Source: Pantoea phytobeneficialis
GTDB lineage: Bacteria; Pseudomonadota; Gammaproteobacteria; Enterobacterales; Enterobacteriaceae
Reading direction: 5' to 3'
NCBI RefSeq assembly: GCF_009728735.1
Contig: NZ_CP024636.1
Location: forward strand, 2,949,723 to 3,013,722
DNA: 64,000 nt
Part shown: one piece after another, positions 1-8,727 of the stretch
How the letters are laid out: each line of letters begins with the position of its first letter
How positions within the stretch are numbered: the first letter of the stretch is position 1
The notes under the pieces: model-generated
What the model was told of the DNA's origin: nothing
Databases searched by the model: none
The model's input: the letters and a program-made list of their open reading frames with translations, nothing else
Program-made: the position numbers and the translations under genes

Positions 1-2
1 TG

Positions 3-254
3 GAAAGCAAAGGTCTGGTGGCGCTGCGCTTCGTCGACAACTTCGGTAAGGTGACGGAAACCTATCCGGCCAACCCGAATGGCTCGCCGAACGGTATCAC
101 CGCCGTGACCAACGAAAGCGGTCGCGTCACCATTATGATGCCGCATCCGGAGCGCGTATTCCGTACCGTGAGCAATTCCTGGCACCCGGCAGAGTGGGGC
201 GAGGACAGCCCGTGGATGCGTATTTTCCGCAACGCACGTAAGCAGTTGGGTTAA
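3..254 (+). CDS. purL: Phosphoribosylformylglycinamidine synthase, C-terminal fragment (partial)
   Basis: This is the last 83 codons of a gene that begins before the window. PurL converts FGAR to FGAM in purine synthesis using glutamine and ATP. The visible part is the end of the glutamine amidotransferase domain. It contains the motif [10 protein letters not shown], which carries the His and Glu of the amidotransferase catalytic triad, and ends with the sequence [11 protein letters not shown] that is typical of enterobacterial PurL. The reading frame is open to the window edge. A REP-like half element and a hairpin with a T-run follow the stop codon. The identification is firm because the C-terminus is highly conserved and the neighbours (glmY, glrK) match E. 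coli synteny. Confidence 0.95.
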   Translation, partial: ESKGLVALRFVDNFGKVTETYPANPNGSPNGITAVTNESGRVTIMMPHPERVFRTVSNSWHPAEWGEDSPWMRIFRNARKQLG

Positions 255-265
255 CCGCACCGCTT

Positions 266-287
266 GTAGCAGCGCAATTTATCGCGC
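266..287 (+). repeat. REP-like half element, degenerate
   Basis: A single arm of the palindromic repeat family found throughout this window (core GCGCGATTTATCGCGC; here GCGCAATTTATCGCGC). It lies just after the purL stop codon. No inverted partner arm is seen nearby. Confidence 0.7.
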
Positions 288-289
288 AT

Positions 290-318
290 CAGGGGCGTCC
301 ATCAGGGCGCCCTTTTTT
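290..318 (+). terminator. Rho-independent terminator after purL
   Basis: The short inverted repeat GGGCG / CGCCC is followed directly by a run of six T residues. It lies between the purL stop and the GlrR sites of glmY. The stem is short but the T-run is clear. Confidence 0.65.
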
Positions 319-324
319 ATTGAA

Positions 325-342
325 TGTCGGAAAATGGCGACA
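325..342 (+). promoter_or_regulatory. GlrR (QseF) binding site 1, upstream of glmY
   Basis: Perfect match to the GlrR consensus TGTC-N10-GACA. In E. coli such sites lie 100-200 bp upstream of the glmY sigma54 promoter, as here (about 180 bp). The response regulator GlrR is encoded at 2933-4264. Confidence 0.85.
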
Positions 343-357
343 CCGCTACGGTTATCA

Positions 358-375
358 TGTCGTCAAAAGGTGACA
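358..375 (+). promoter_or_regulatory. GlrR (QseF) binding site 2, upstream of glmY
   Basis: Second perfect TGTC-N10-GACA site, 33 bp (about three helical turns) from the first. A third, degenerate half site (GACA at 435-438, preceded by CGTT in place of TGTC) may be the third E. coli site. Confidence 0.85.
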
Positions 376-522
376 TTTAACTCATTGATATTATTAGTGG
401 TAATTTTTGCCCCTGAAACCCGTTGCTAATTAGCGACACTTTACCGGACCGGACGGTAAAAATTTCCCGCCAGTCGAACATTCACTCGGGCATTTGTCTG
501 ATAATAAACACTATTTTATTTT

Positions 523-543
523 TGGCACGATACTTGCTATAAT
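523..543 (+). promoter_or_regulatory. Overlapping sigma54 and sigma70 promoters of glmY
   Basis: TGGCAC at 523-528 and TTGCT at 534-538, separated by 5 bp, form a near-ideal sigma54 -24/-12 element. TATAAT at 538-543 overlaps it and would be a sigma70 -10 box using nearly the same start. E. coli glmY has this same dual-promoter arrangement. Confidence 0.88.
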
Positions 544-548
544 CTTTG

Positions 549-766
549 CGTTGCTCATTCTCCTGCTTATGATTGCCCCGCATTGCGGTTGAGCTCATAA
601 AAACTGAATGACGCACCAAACGGTGCCTGCCGTCCACCCAACCGATAATCGCTTGCTTTGCAACGTTATCAAGCATCGGACGTAACGTTGAGTTAGGCAC
701 CACCTTATTCCTGCGCGAGGCATTCGGCGTCGCGCTTAACGGCAGGCATCGCGCCTGCCGTTTTCT
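549..766 (+). ncRNA. glmY: GlmY small regulatory RNA
   Basis: GlmY is a Hfq-independent sRNA that sequesters the adaptor RapZ. This protects GlmZ and so raises glmS (glucosamine-6-phosphate synthase) translation. The locus lies between purL and glrK as in E. coli. The 5' end contains GCTCATTC, which aligns with the E. coli 5' end, and a later CTGAATGACGC block is shared. Stem-loops are visible at 613-626 (GCACC/GGTGC) and 661-690 (CAACGTTA/TAACGTTG). A strong terminator (CGGCAGGC/GCCTGCCG plus T-run, 740-766) closes the transcript. The start is inferred from the promoter. The predicted length of about 218 nt is longer than E. coli GlmY (about 184 nt), so the exact ends are uncertain. Confidence 0.82.
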
Positions 767-833
767 TATCTGTACTTTCTTCCGCTGTCAGACTCCGCTA
801 GCATTCCTCAGTCAAATTTTAAGGAAATCTGTT

Positions 834-2261
834 GTGAAGAGATGGCGTCTGTTTCCCCGATCGTTGCGTCAACTGGTGTTGATGGCGTTCCTGCTGGTGC
901 TGCTGCCCTTGTTGGTGCTGGCCTGGCAGGCATGGGAAAGCCTTTCGGCGCTGAGTAATCAGGCGGCGGATACCAATCGCAACACCTTTACCGATGTGCG
1001 CCGAAGCGAAGCGATGGCACGTACGGCCATCGAACTCGAACGCAGCTATCGGCAATATTGTGTGCTGGGTGACGAGACCCTGGCCCATTTGTACCAGTCG
1101 CAGCGGGTGCGCTACGACCAGATGCTGAGTAGCCACGCGGCCAGCCTGCCGGAGTTACCCGCGTTCAGGGTCTTATCCGCGACACTGCCACAGCTGGAAA
1201 CGCTGCAATGCACTAATGGCAATCCGGCAGCCCCCGCTGCGGCGGCGTTGGAACGTTTCTCCGATACTAATGCGCAGATGGTCCAGGCCACACGCGAAGT
1301 GGTCTTTTCCCGTGGTCTGCAATTGCAGCGAGAAATTGCCGATCGCGGTCAGTTTTTTGGCTGGCAGGCACTGATATTGTTTCTGATCAGTCTGGCATTG
1401 GTGCTGCTGTTTACCGGGATGATTATTGGTCCGGTCAAGCGCGTCGAACGTATGATCAACCGGCTGGGCGAAGGGAAAGCGCTGGGCGACAGTGTCAGCT
1501 TTGGTGGCCCGCGAGAAATCCGCTCCCTCGGCCAACGGATCGTATGGTTAAGCGAACGCCTTAGCTGGCTGGAGACGCAGCGGCATGAGTTTCTACGCCA
1601 CCTGTCACATGAGCTGAAAACACCGCTTGCCAGCCTGCGTGAGGGTACGGAGCTGCTGGCCGATCAGGTGGCCGGTCCATTGAACAGTGAGCAGCAGGAA
1701 GTGGTGGCGATCCTCGATACCAGCAGTCGTCATCTGCAACGCCTGATTGAGCAATTGCTGGACTACAACCGCAAACTGGCGGATGGCCCAATGGCGCTGG
1801 AAACGGTGGCGCTGGATAGCATCATCGATACCGTGGTGAAGGCACATTCATTGCCCGCCCATGCCCGGCAGATGAATACCCACGTTGATTTGCAGGTGAA
1901 CCATTGCCTGGCGGAAACCACCCTGTTGCAACGGGTGATCGATAACCTGTATTCGAACGCCGTGAACTACGGTAGCGAATCCGGTAACATCTGGCTGCAC
2001 AGCCAACAGAAGGGCGATGAGGTGTGGATTGAGGTGGCAAACACCGGCACACCCATTCCGGCTGAGGAGCAGGCGATGATTTTCGAGCCTTTTTATCAGG
2101 GCAGCCAGCAGCGCAAAGGGCCGGTTAAAGGCAGCGGGCTGGGCTTAAGCATTGCTAAAGATTGCCTGCGCAGGATGCAGGGTGATTTGCAATTGGTGAC
2201 GCGCAAGGATGCGGATGTCTGTTTTCGTATTATTTTGACTACCACCGCCGGGAATGCCTGA
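834..2261 (+). CDS. glrK: Two-component sensor histidine kinase GlrK (QseE)
   Basis: Inner-membrane sensor kinase that phosphorylates GlrR and so drives glmY transcription. In the 475-residue product a first membrane segment (about 12-32) is followed by a periplasmic/sensor region, a second segment (about 174-199) and a HAMP-type linker. A HisKA domain carries the phospho-acceptor in SHELKTPL (His259). The C-terminal HATPase domain contains the G-box GSGLGLSIA. Translation starts at GTG with AAGGA eight bases upstream. It is the first gene of glrK-qseG-glrR, with only 3 bp to qseG. Read-through from the glmY promoter is possible but a terminator intervenes. Length and order match the enterobacterial family. 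Confidence 0.95.
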   Translation: MKRWRLFPRSLRQLVLMAFLLVLLPLLVLAWQAWESLSALSNQAADTNRNTFTDVRRSEAMARTAIELERSYRQYCVLGDETLAHLYQSQRVRYDQMLSSHAASLPELPAFRVLSATLPQLETLQCTNGNPAAPAAAALERFSDTNAQMVQATREVVFSRGLQLQREIADRGQFFGWQALILFLISLALVLLFTGMIIGPVKRVERMINRLGEGKALGDSVSFGGPREIRSLGQRIVWLSERLSWLETQRHEFLRHLSHELKTPLASLREGTELLADQVAGPLNSEQQEVVAILDTSSRHLQRLIEQLLDYNRKLADGPMALETVALDSIIDTVVKAHSLPAHARQMNTHVDLQVNHCLAETTLLQRVIDNLYSNAVNYGSESGNIWLHSQQKGDEVWIEVANTGTPIPAEEQAMIFEPFYQGSQQRKGPVKGSGLGLSIAKDCLRRMQGDLQLVTRKDADVCFRIILTTTAGNA

Positions 2262-2264
2262 TCA

Positions 2265-2933
2265 ATGAAATTATCCCTCAGTAACTTACTCGCAGCTGGC
2301 TTGATGGTCTTTGGCCTGGCGGGCTGCCATGCACCGACCAACAACAGCGCCCTGCGTGAAGATGCAACGCTGCCGGAGCCGCAGGTGCGGCTGCCGGACT
2401 ATCTGGCAACCGATTGTGGCAACATCTGGCAAATCGATTATCTTGCCGCGATGAATAACCCTTTGTATTGGCAACGGGCGATTGATTGTGCTGAGCGACT
2501 CTCCCCGGCGGAAGCCCGAGCGGAGGCGCGCCGCTGGCCGGTGCAAAGTTGGTCACGCGCCTTTAAGCAGGGCGTATTGCTGGCGAATGGCAACGTGACG
2601 CCTCAGGAGCGCCGTGATTATGTGGAGACGCTGGATAGCTATAGCACCGCGTTTCCTGCTGCCGTTCGTCCACTGATTCAATTGTGGCGCAGCAATCAGG
2701 CCGCGCAGCTTGAACTGAGCGAGGCGCGAGGCCGCTATACGCGTCTGCAACAGAGCAGCGACGCTGAACTGGATAGCCTGCGTCAGCAGCAACGCACGCT
2801 GCGTAAATCGCTGGATGACACGCAACACAAGCTGGAGCGTCTGACTGATATCGAGCGCCAGTTGTCCTCGCGTAAGACACCCGACAGCAGCGACAGTGCA
2901 CACAGCAGCAGTACCAATGAGGAGCAGCCCTAA
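2265..2933 (+). CDS. qseG: QseG outer-membrane lipoprotein of the Glr/Qse system
   Basis: A 222-residue lipoprotein. The N-terminus is a signal peptide ending in the lipobox LAGC (Cys21), so the mature protein should be lipid-anchored. The second half (about 140-205) is predicted coiled coil, rich in Leu, Gln and charged residues. In E. coli, QseG contacts the periplasmic part of GlrK (QseE) and is needed for kinase activation. The stop codon overlaps the glrR start by one base, showing tight translational linkage with the kinase and regulator. The C-terminal tail is Ser/Asp rich and probably disordered. Confidence 0.88.
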   Translation: MKLSLSNLLAAGLMVFGLAGCHAPTNNSALREDATLPEPQVRLPDYLATDCGNIWQIDYLAAMNNPLYWQRAIDCAERLSPAEARAEARRWPVQSWSRAFKQGVLLANGNVTPQERRDYVETLDSYSTAFPAAVRPLIQLWRSNQAAQLELSEARGRYTRLQQSSDAELDSLRQQQRTLRKSLDDTQHKLERLTDIERQLSSRKTPDSSDSAHSSSTNEEQP

Positions 2934-4264
2934 TGAAACAGGCCGCACGATTATTGCTGGTGGATGACGATCCTGGTTTACTCAAGCTGTTGGGAATGCG
3001 TTTGAGCAGTGAAGGCTATCAGGTAGCGACTGCGGCCTCCGGCCCGGAGGCGTTACGCCATCTGCAAAAAGAGAAGGTCGATCTGGTTATTAGCGATCTG
3101 CGGATGGATGAGATGGATGGTCTGGCGCTGTTTGGCGAAATTCAGAAGCGTCATGCGGGGTTGCCCGTCATCATCCTGACCGCGCATGGATCGATCCCGG
3201 AAGCCGTCTCAGCCACCCAGCAGGGGGTATTCAGTTTCCTCACCAAACCGGTGGATCGTGACGCGCTGTATAAAGCCATTGATGAGGCGCTGGCACAACG
3301 CGCCCCGGCCAGCGATGACAGTTGGCGGGAAGCGATCGTGACACGTAACCCGTTGATGTTGCGACTGTTGGAGCAGGCACATATGGTGGCGCAATCTGAC
3401 GTCAGCATTTTGATCAACGGCCAGAGCGGTACGGGTAAAGAGGTGCTGGCGCAGGCGATTCATGCCGCCAGCCCGCGTGCCAGCAAACCCTTTATCGCCA
3501 TCAACTGCGGGGCATTGCCGGAACAATTGCTGGAATCGGAGCTATTTGGCCACGCCAAAGGCGCATTTACCGGGGCGGTGAGCGCGCGTGAAGGCTTATT
3601 TCAGGCGGCGGAAGGCGGTACGCTGTTCCTTGATGAAATTGGTGATATGCCGCAGGCATTGCAGGTTAAGCTGCTGCGCGTGTTGCAGGAACGTAAAGTG
3701 CGCCCGCTCGGTAGCAACAATGATGTCAGTATCAATGTGCGGATCATTTCCGCCACCCATCGTGATCTGCCCAAAGCGATGGAAAAGAAGAGTTTCCGCG
3801 AAGATCTTTACTATCGCCTCAACGTGGTGAATCTGAAGATCCCGGCGTTGCACGAACGTGCCGAGGATATTCCGCTGCTGGCGAATCATCTGCTGCGCCA
3901 GGCTGCCGATCGCCATAAACCTTTTGTGCGCAGTTTCTCGGTGGATGCCATGAAACGCCTGGTGGGTGCCAGCTGGCCTGGCAATGTGCGTCAGTTGGTG
4001 AACGTGATCGAGCAATGCGTGGCGTTGAGTACCTCGCCGGTGATTGGCGATGCGCTGGTGGAGCAGGCGCTGGCGGGTGAAAATACGGCACTGCCGACCT
4101 TTGTCGAAGCGCGTAACCAGTTTGAGCTGAATTATCTGCGCAAGCTGCTACAAATGACCAAAGGAAATGTGACCAATGCGGCGCGTCTGGCTGGACGCAA
4201 CCGCACTGAATTCTATAAGCTGCTGTCGCGCCATGAACTGGACGCCAGCGATTTTAAAGAGTAG
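2933..4264 (+). CDS. glrR: Sigma54-dependent response regulator GlrR (QseF)
   Basis: NtrC-family activator that, with sigma54, activates glmY. The receiver domain (about 5-120) carries the acidic pair DDD at 11-13, phospho-acceptor Asp55 (VISDLRMD) and a conserved Lys (TKPVD). The central AAA+ domain has Walker A GQSGTGKE and the sigma54-contacting loop GAFTGA. A C-terminal Fis-type helix-turn-helix follows (NAARLAGRNRTEFYKLL). The 443 residues match the family length. Its likely operators are the two TGTC-N10-GACA sites upstream of glmY in the same locus, so the circuit is physically complete here. It overlaps qseG by one base and is followed by glnB. Confidence 0.96.
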   Translation: MKQAARLLLVDDDPGLLKLLGMRLSSEGYQVATAASGPEALRHLQKEKVDLVISDLRMDEMDGLALFGEIQKRHAGLPVIILTAHGSIPEAVSATQQGVFSFLTKPVDRDALYKAIDEALAQRAPASDDSWREAIVTRNPLMLRLLEQAHMVAQSDVSILINGQSGTGKEVLAQAIHAASPRASKPFIAINCGALPEQLLESELFGHAKGAFTGAVSAREGLFQAAEGGTLFLDEIGDMPQALQVKLLRVLQERKVRPLGSNNDVSINVRIISATHRDLPKAMEKKSFREDLYYRLNVVNLKIPALHERAEDIPLLANHLLRQAADRHKPFVRSFSVDAMKRLVGASWPGNVRQLVNVIEQCVALSTSPVIGDALVEQALAGENTALPTFVEARNQFELNYLRKLLQMTKGNVTNAARLAGRNRTEFYKLLSRHELDASDFKE

Positions 4265-4681
<417 letters not shown>

Positions 4682-4698
4682 GCCCCTCGAATTGCTGA

Positions 4699-4733
4699 AA
4701 AGCCCGCAACGTTCCGCGTTGCGGGCTTTTTTA
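4699..4733. terminator. Bidirectional terminator between glnB and hmp
   Basis: AAAGCCCGCAACG and CGTTGCGGGCTTTTTT form a long GC-rich stem flanked by A-run and T-run, so it can serve both converging genes. Confidence 0.92.
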
Positions 4734-4742
4734 TTGCAGGAT

Positions 4743-5927
4743 TTACAAAACCTTATGCGGGCCAAATACCTCGTAATGAATACGATCCGCATCGATGCCG
4801 GCATCCAGCAACTGGCGAGCGACAAACTGCATAAACGCCAGCGGGCCACACAGCCAGAACTGACGGTCTGCCTCGCCCAGAGCGGCAGAAGCGGAGCCTA
4901 AATCCATCAATCCCGCCGCATCGTAACGCCCCGTCTCTTCGGCAGCGGGCTGGCGATACCAGATATGGCTGGCAAAATGCGGCAGGCGGCTGCCCAACGC
5001 TTTGACTTCTTCAACAAACGCATGTTGTTTGCCATCTTCCGCCGCATGCAGCCAGTTAACTGCCGCCGGATGCGTCTGTGCAGCCAACGTGGCGAGCATT
5101 GCCAACATTGGCGTTTGACCGACACCCGCCGAGATCAGCGTGACGGGTGTGGTCGGTGTCACTTGCAGGAAGAAATCACCCGCCGGTGCCGCGCACTGCA
5201 CCACATCACCGACTTTTGCCCGATCGTGCAGCCAGCCGGACACCGTGCCCAGATCTTCACGTTTCACCGCAATGCGGTAGCACTGACCATTTGGTTGATG
5301 CGTCAAGGAGTACTGGCGGTGTTGCAGATTTCCTGTGCTGTCCGGGCGCAGACTGATCGCCAGATACTGACCAGGCAAGAAATCTGCCACTGCCTCGCCA
5401 TCGACGGGGGCCAGTTCGAAACTTTTAATCACGCTGCTTTGCTGCTGAATGGCGCGGATGCGGAAATCACGCGCGCCACGCCAGCCGCCGATTTTCGCCT
5501 CTGACGTGCGATAAAGGGTTTCTTCACGCTGGATAAACACCTCAGCCAATACCCCATAGGCTTTACCCCAGGCCTGTAAGACTTCCTCGCCGGGGTTCAG
5601 CAGTTCCTGAATGGTCGCCAGCAGATTCTCACCCACGATAGCGTACTGCTCCGGCTGAATATTCAGGCTGACATGTTTCTGGGCGATTTTTTCGACCGCG
5701 GGCAACAACACCGCAAGGTTCTCCAGATTGGCGCCGTAAGCGCAGATGGCATTGAACAGCGCTTCACGCTGATTACCGCTGCGCTGGTTGTTCATGTTGA
5801 ACACGTCTTTGAGTTCCGGGTGCTGCGTCAGCATTCGCTGATAGAAATGGCCGGTGAGCTGGGGGCCTAATTGGGCAATGGCGGGCAGGGTCGATTTAAC
5901 GGTAGCGATGGTTTGCGCGTCGAGCAT
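4743..5927 (-). CDS. hmp: Flavohemoprotein (nitric oxide dioxygenase) Hmp
   Basis: Cytoplasmic enzyme that oxidises nitric oxide to nitrate with O2 and NAD(P)H. The 394-residue protein has an N-terminal globin domain with proximal haem ligand His85 (KIAQKHVSL). A ferredoxin-reductase FAD domain contains the RQYS flavin motif, and an NAD-binding domain has AGVGQTPML. The C-terminus EVFGPHK is typical of the family. It is divergent from glyA as in E. coli. A near-perfect NsrR operator overlaps its predicted -10 box, so repression by NsrR and induction by nitric oxide are likely. Confidence 0.97.
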   Translation of the reverse strand: MLDAQTIATVKSTLPAIAQLGPQLTGHFYQRMLTQHPELKDVFNMNNQRSGNQREALFNAICAYGANLENLAVLLPAVEKIAQKHVSLNIQPEQYAIVGENLLATIQELLNPGEEVLQAWGKAYGVLAEVFIQREETLYRTSEAKIGGWRGARDFRIRAIQQQSSVIKSFELAPVDGEAVADFLPGQYLAISLRPDSTGNLQHRQYSLTHQPNGQCYRIAVKREDLGTVSGWLHDRAKVGDVVQCAAPAGDFFLQVTPTTPVTLISAGVGQTPMLAMLATLAAQTHPAAVNWLHAAEDGKQHAFVEEVKALGSRLPHFASHIWYRQPAAEETGRYDAAGLMDLGSASAALGEADRQFWLCGPLAFMQFVARQLLDAGIDADRIHYEVFGPHKVL

Positions 5928-5950
5928 GGTGAATCCTCATGGCAATTTAA

Positions 5951-5998
5951 AAGATGTATTTTAAATGCATCTTATAATCCAGGCGCAGGGGTTGTAAA
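5951..5998 (-). promoter_or_regulatory. hmp promoter with NsrR operator
   Basis: The half sites AAGATGTATTT and AAATGCATCTT (5951-5973), separated by one base, match the 11-1-11 inverted NsrR consensus with one arm mismatch. On the minus strand TTTACA (5998-5993) and TATAAG (5976-5971) with a 16-bp spacer form the promoter, so the operator covers the -10 box and start. Confidence 0.85.
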
Positions 5999-6134
5999 TC
6001 CCCCTGATCGTTGCGGGATCTTTCGCCTGCTCTGGAATCCGCCTCGCAAACCTGAAATTTTTTCCGCTTCATGCTGAGGAAATATCGTGATTCACAGGGT
6101 TGCAAAAATGCGTAAAAAACCCGTTCCAGCGCCT

Positions 6135-6150
6135 TGCCAATCGTTTGCGT
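6135..6150 (+). promoter_or_regulatory. Candidate PurR operator of glyA
   Basis: TGCCAATCGTTTGCGT matches 12 of 16 positions of the PurR palindrome ACGCAAACGTTTGCGT, with a perfect right half. E. coli glyA is PurR-regulated from a similarly placed, left-degenerate site. The remainder of the 338-bp hmp-glyA gap holds a GCCCC/GGGGC hairpin (6209-6223) in the probable glyA leader and a weak MetR-like TGAA-N5-TTCC near 6053. Confidence 0.6.
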
Positions 6151-6265
6151 AAAAAGAAAGGATTGCGGCTACCGTCACCTGCCAAAACGGTTTACACTGT
6201 TGGCCTTCGCCCCTTAGCGGGGCTTAAACTGCCGTTAAAAAAGTTAGCTGAGTCAGGAGATGCGG

Positions 6266-7519
6266 ATGTTAAAGCGTGATATGAACATTGCCGATTATGA
6301 TGCCGAGTTGTGGCAGGCGATGGAGCAAGAGAAAGTGCGTCAGGAAGAGCACATTGAACTGATTGCTTCTGAAAACTACACCAGCCCACGCGTTATGCAG
6401 GCGCAAGGTTCACAGCTCACCAATAAATACGCGGAAGGGTATCCGGGCAAACGCTACTACGGCGGATGTGAATACGTAGATATCGTTGAACAGCTGGCTA
6501 TCGATCGCGCCAAAGCGCTGTTTGGCGCAGATTACGCTAACGTACAGCCGCACTCCGGTTCTCAAGCTAACTTTGCGGTGTACACCGCGTTGCTGCAACC
6601 GGGCGATACCATTCTGGGTATGAACCTGGCGCACGGTGGTCACCTGACTCACGGTTCTCCGGTTAACCTGTCCGGTAAACTGTATAACGTGGTGCCATAC
6701 GGCATCGATGAAACCGGTAAAATCGACTACAACGAACTGGCTGAACTGGCGAAAACCCATAAGCCGAAAATGATCGTTGGCGGTTTCTCGGCATACTCTG
6801 GCGTGGTTGACTGGGCAAAAATGCGTGAAATCGCCGACAGCGTGGACGCCTGGCTGTTCGTGGACATGGCTCACGTTGCTGGCCTGATCGCTGCTGACGT
6901 CTATCCGAACCCGGTTCCGCATGCACACATCGTAACCTCAACTACCCATAAAACCCTGGCGGGTCCGCGTGGCGGCCTGATCCTGGCGAAAAACGGTGAC
7001 GAAGAGCTGTACAAAAAACTGAACTCCGCGGTGTTCCCGGGTGGTCAGGGTGGCCCGCTGATGCACGTTATCGCCGGTAAAGCGGTTGCGTTCAAAGAAG
7101 CGATGGAGCCTGAGTTCAAAACTTACCAGCAGCAAGTAGCCAAAAACGCCAAAGCGATGGTGGAAGTGCTGCTGGAGCGCGGTTACAACATCGTTTCTGG
7201 TGGCACCTACAACCACCTGTTCCTGATTGACCTGGTGAGCAAAAACCTGACCGGTAAAGAAGCGGATGCCGCGCTTGGCCGTGCCAACATCACCGTCAAC
7301 AAAAACAGCGTGCCGAACGATCCGAAAAGCCCGTTTGTGACCTCTGGTATCCGTATCGGTACCCCAGCGGTAACCCGTCGTGGCTTTAAAGAAGCGGAAG
7401 TGCGTGAACTGGCTGGCTGGATTGCTGACGTGCTGGACAACATCAACGACGAAGCCACCATCGAACGTACCAAACAGAAAGTGCTGGATATCTGCGCACG
7501 TCTGCCGGTTTATGCCTGA
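6266..7519 (+). CDS. glyA: Serine hydroxymethyltransferase GlyA
   Basis: PLP enzyme interconverting serine and glycine with tetrahydrofolate, the main source of one-carbon units. The 417 residues align with E. coli GlyA end to end. The PLP lysine lies in [17 protein letters not shown] sequence (here [14 protein letters not shown]), and the substrate-binding HSGSQAN and GGQGGPLMH motifs are intact. An in-frame ATG six bases upstream exists, but the family start [12 protein letters not shown] and AGGAG spacing select 6266. Codon use is strongly biased, as expected of a highly expressed gene. It is monocistronic and ends at a clear terminator. Confidence 0.97.
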   Translation: MLKRDMNIADYDAELWQAMEQEKVRQEEHIELIASENYTSPRVMQAQGSQLTNKYAEGYPGKRYYGGCEYVDIVEQLAIDRAKALFGADYANVQPHSGSQANFAVYTALLQPGDTILGMNLAHGGHLTHGSPVNLSGKLYNVVPYGIDETGKIDYNELAELAKTHKPKMIVGGFSAYSGVVDWAKMREIADSVDAWLFVDMAHVAGLIAADVYPNPVPHAHIVTSTTHKTLAGPRGGLILAKNGDEELYKKLNSAVFPGGQGGPLMHVIAGKAVAFKEAMEPEFKTYQQQVAKNAKAMVEVLLERGYNIVSGGTYNHLFLIDLVSKNLTGKEADAALGRANITVNKNSVPNDPKSPFVTSGIRIGTPAVTRRGFKEAEVRELAGWIADVLDNINDEATIERTKQKVLDICARLPVYA

Positions 7520-7545
7520 TAAGGCCTGAGTTCGAAGCGATAGAA

Positions 7546-7573
7546 AGGATGGCGTTAAGCCATCCTTTTTTTT
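7546..7573 (+). terminator. Rho-independent terminator after glyA
   Basis: AGGATGGC/GCCATCCT stem with a 5-base loop, followed by eight T residues. Confidence 0.93.
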
Positions 7574-7595
7574 ATGCCTTGTGAATAACATCAGT

Positions 7596-7661
7596 GGTCG
7601 CGGCGCGATTTATCGCGCAGGTTAACATCACAGAAGACAGCGCGATAAATCTCGCCGCTAC
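7596..7661. repeat. REPIN-type inverted repeat
   Basis: Two arms of the window-wide repeat in inverted orientation (7596-7618 and 7640-7661) around a spacer of about 21 bp. It marks the junction between glyA and the inserted transporter island. Confidence 0.8.
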
Positions 7662-7704
7662 AAATGAATACAACTACGCTGGCTTCCATCGACTGTGAAC
7701 TTTC

Positions 7705-8727
7705 TTATGCCCCGGATTCAACCGGTGCCAGATGGCAGGCCACGCGCTGCCCCTCCGCTTTGGTCGCCAGCACGGGGCGTTCTATGCGACAGCGTTCAGT
7801 AACATAAGGACAGCGGGTATGAAAGCGACAGCCCGATGGTGGGGAAAGTGGGCTGGGTAGTTCACCCATCAGACTAACGTTTTTACCGCGATTGCAGGGA
7901 TCCATGCTCGGTGCGGCACGCAGCAGGGCCTGGGTGTAAGGATGCAACGGCGTATTGAAAAGCGTTTCCGTATCGGCGACTTCCACCACCTCACCGAGAT
8001 ACATCACCGCCACCCGGTGAGAAATATGCCTGACCAGCCGCAGATCATGGGCGACGAATAACACCGTCAGATTGAGTTTTTGCTGCAAATCCAGCAGCAG
8101 GTTAACCACCTGCGCCTGCACCGAAACATCCAGCGCCGACACCAGCTCATCGGCGATCAACACCTGCGGCTCCACAGCCAGCGCGCGGCTGATACCAATG
8201 CGTTGACGTTGCCCACCGGAAAATTCATGTGGCAGTTTGTCGATAGCGTCGAGCGGAAGACGAACCAGCGTCATCAATTCACGAATGCGGGCGGGAATCT
8301 GCTCTTTGGGACACATGTTGTGTACCGACAGCGCCTCGGTCAGTACCTGCCCTACAGTCATGCGCGGGTTCAGCGAACTGTAGGGATCCTGAAAAATCAT
8401 CTGCACCTGACGGTTAAAACTACGCCGCGCTTTGCCGCGCAGCGTGGCGATGTCTTTACCATTGAAGTAGATTTTACCTTCATTGGTTTGCAGCAGTCCG
8501 ACCATTGTTCTTGCCAGCGTTGACTTGCCGCAGCCCGACTCACCCACCACGCCGAGCGTTTCTCCCGGCAGCAGATCCAGCCGGACACCGTTTAGTGCCT
8601 GGACAAACTTACGTGGCTTGCCCTGAATTTTTTCGAAGATCGACTGTGCCACCGGAAAGTGCACAATCGCTTCCTCGACGCTGACAATCGGTAGCGCTCG
8701 CTGCGCGATCACTTCACTCATTTCCAA
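7705..8727 (-). CDS. Dipeptide/oligopeptide-type ABC transporter ATPase (DppF/OppF-like)
   Basis: Second ATPase of a five-gene importer. The 340-residue protein has Walker A GESGCGKST, the signature FSGGQRQR and the C-terminal oligopeptide-transporter domain with a four-cysteine pattern (CRFHTRCPYVTERCRIERP and later ACH), which in this family can bind an Fe-S cluster. The Walker B region reads LIADELVSALD. Most relatives have a Pro where this has Leu, although the catalytic Glu is retained. Its start overlaps the upstream ATPase gene by 14 bp, so the two are probably translationally coupled. Substrate cannot be read from the ATPase. It is the last gene of the operon. Confidence 0.88.
   Translation of the reverse strand: MEMSEVIAQRALPIVSVEEAIVHFPVAQSIFEKIQGKPRKFVQALNGVRLDLLPGETLGVVGESGCGKSTLARTMVGLLQTNEGKIYFNGKDIATLRGKARRSFNRQVQMIFQDPYSSLNPRMTVGQVLTEALSVHNMCPKEQIPARIRELMTLVRLPLDAIDKLPHEFSGGQRQRIGISRALAVEPQVLIADELVSALDVSVQAQVVNLLLDLQQKLNLTVLFVAHDLRLVRHISHRVAVMYLGEVVEVADTETLFNTPLHPYTQALLRAAPSMDPCNRGKNVSLMGELPSPLSPPSGCRFHTRCPYVTERCRIERPVLATKAEGQRVACHLAPVESGA

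Noticed and set aside
482..703. Minus-strand open frame of 73 codons in the purL-glrK gap.
   Set aside because: It runs antisense across the glmY promoter and RNA, has no ribosome site and no recognisable protein features.
6938..7591. Minus-strand open frame of 217 codons over glyA.
   Set aside because: It is a reading-frame shadow caused by strong codon bias in glyA; no protein-like motifs.
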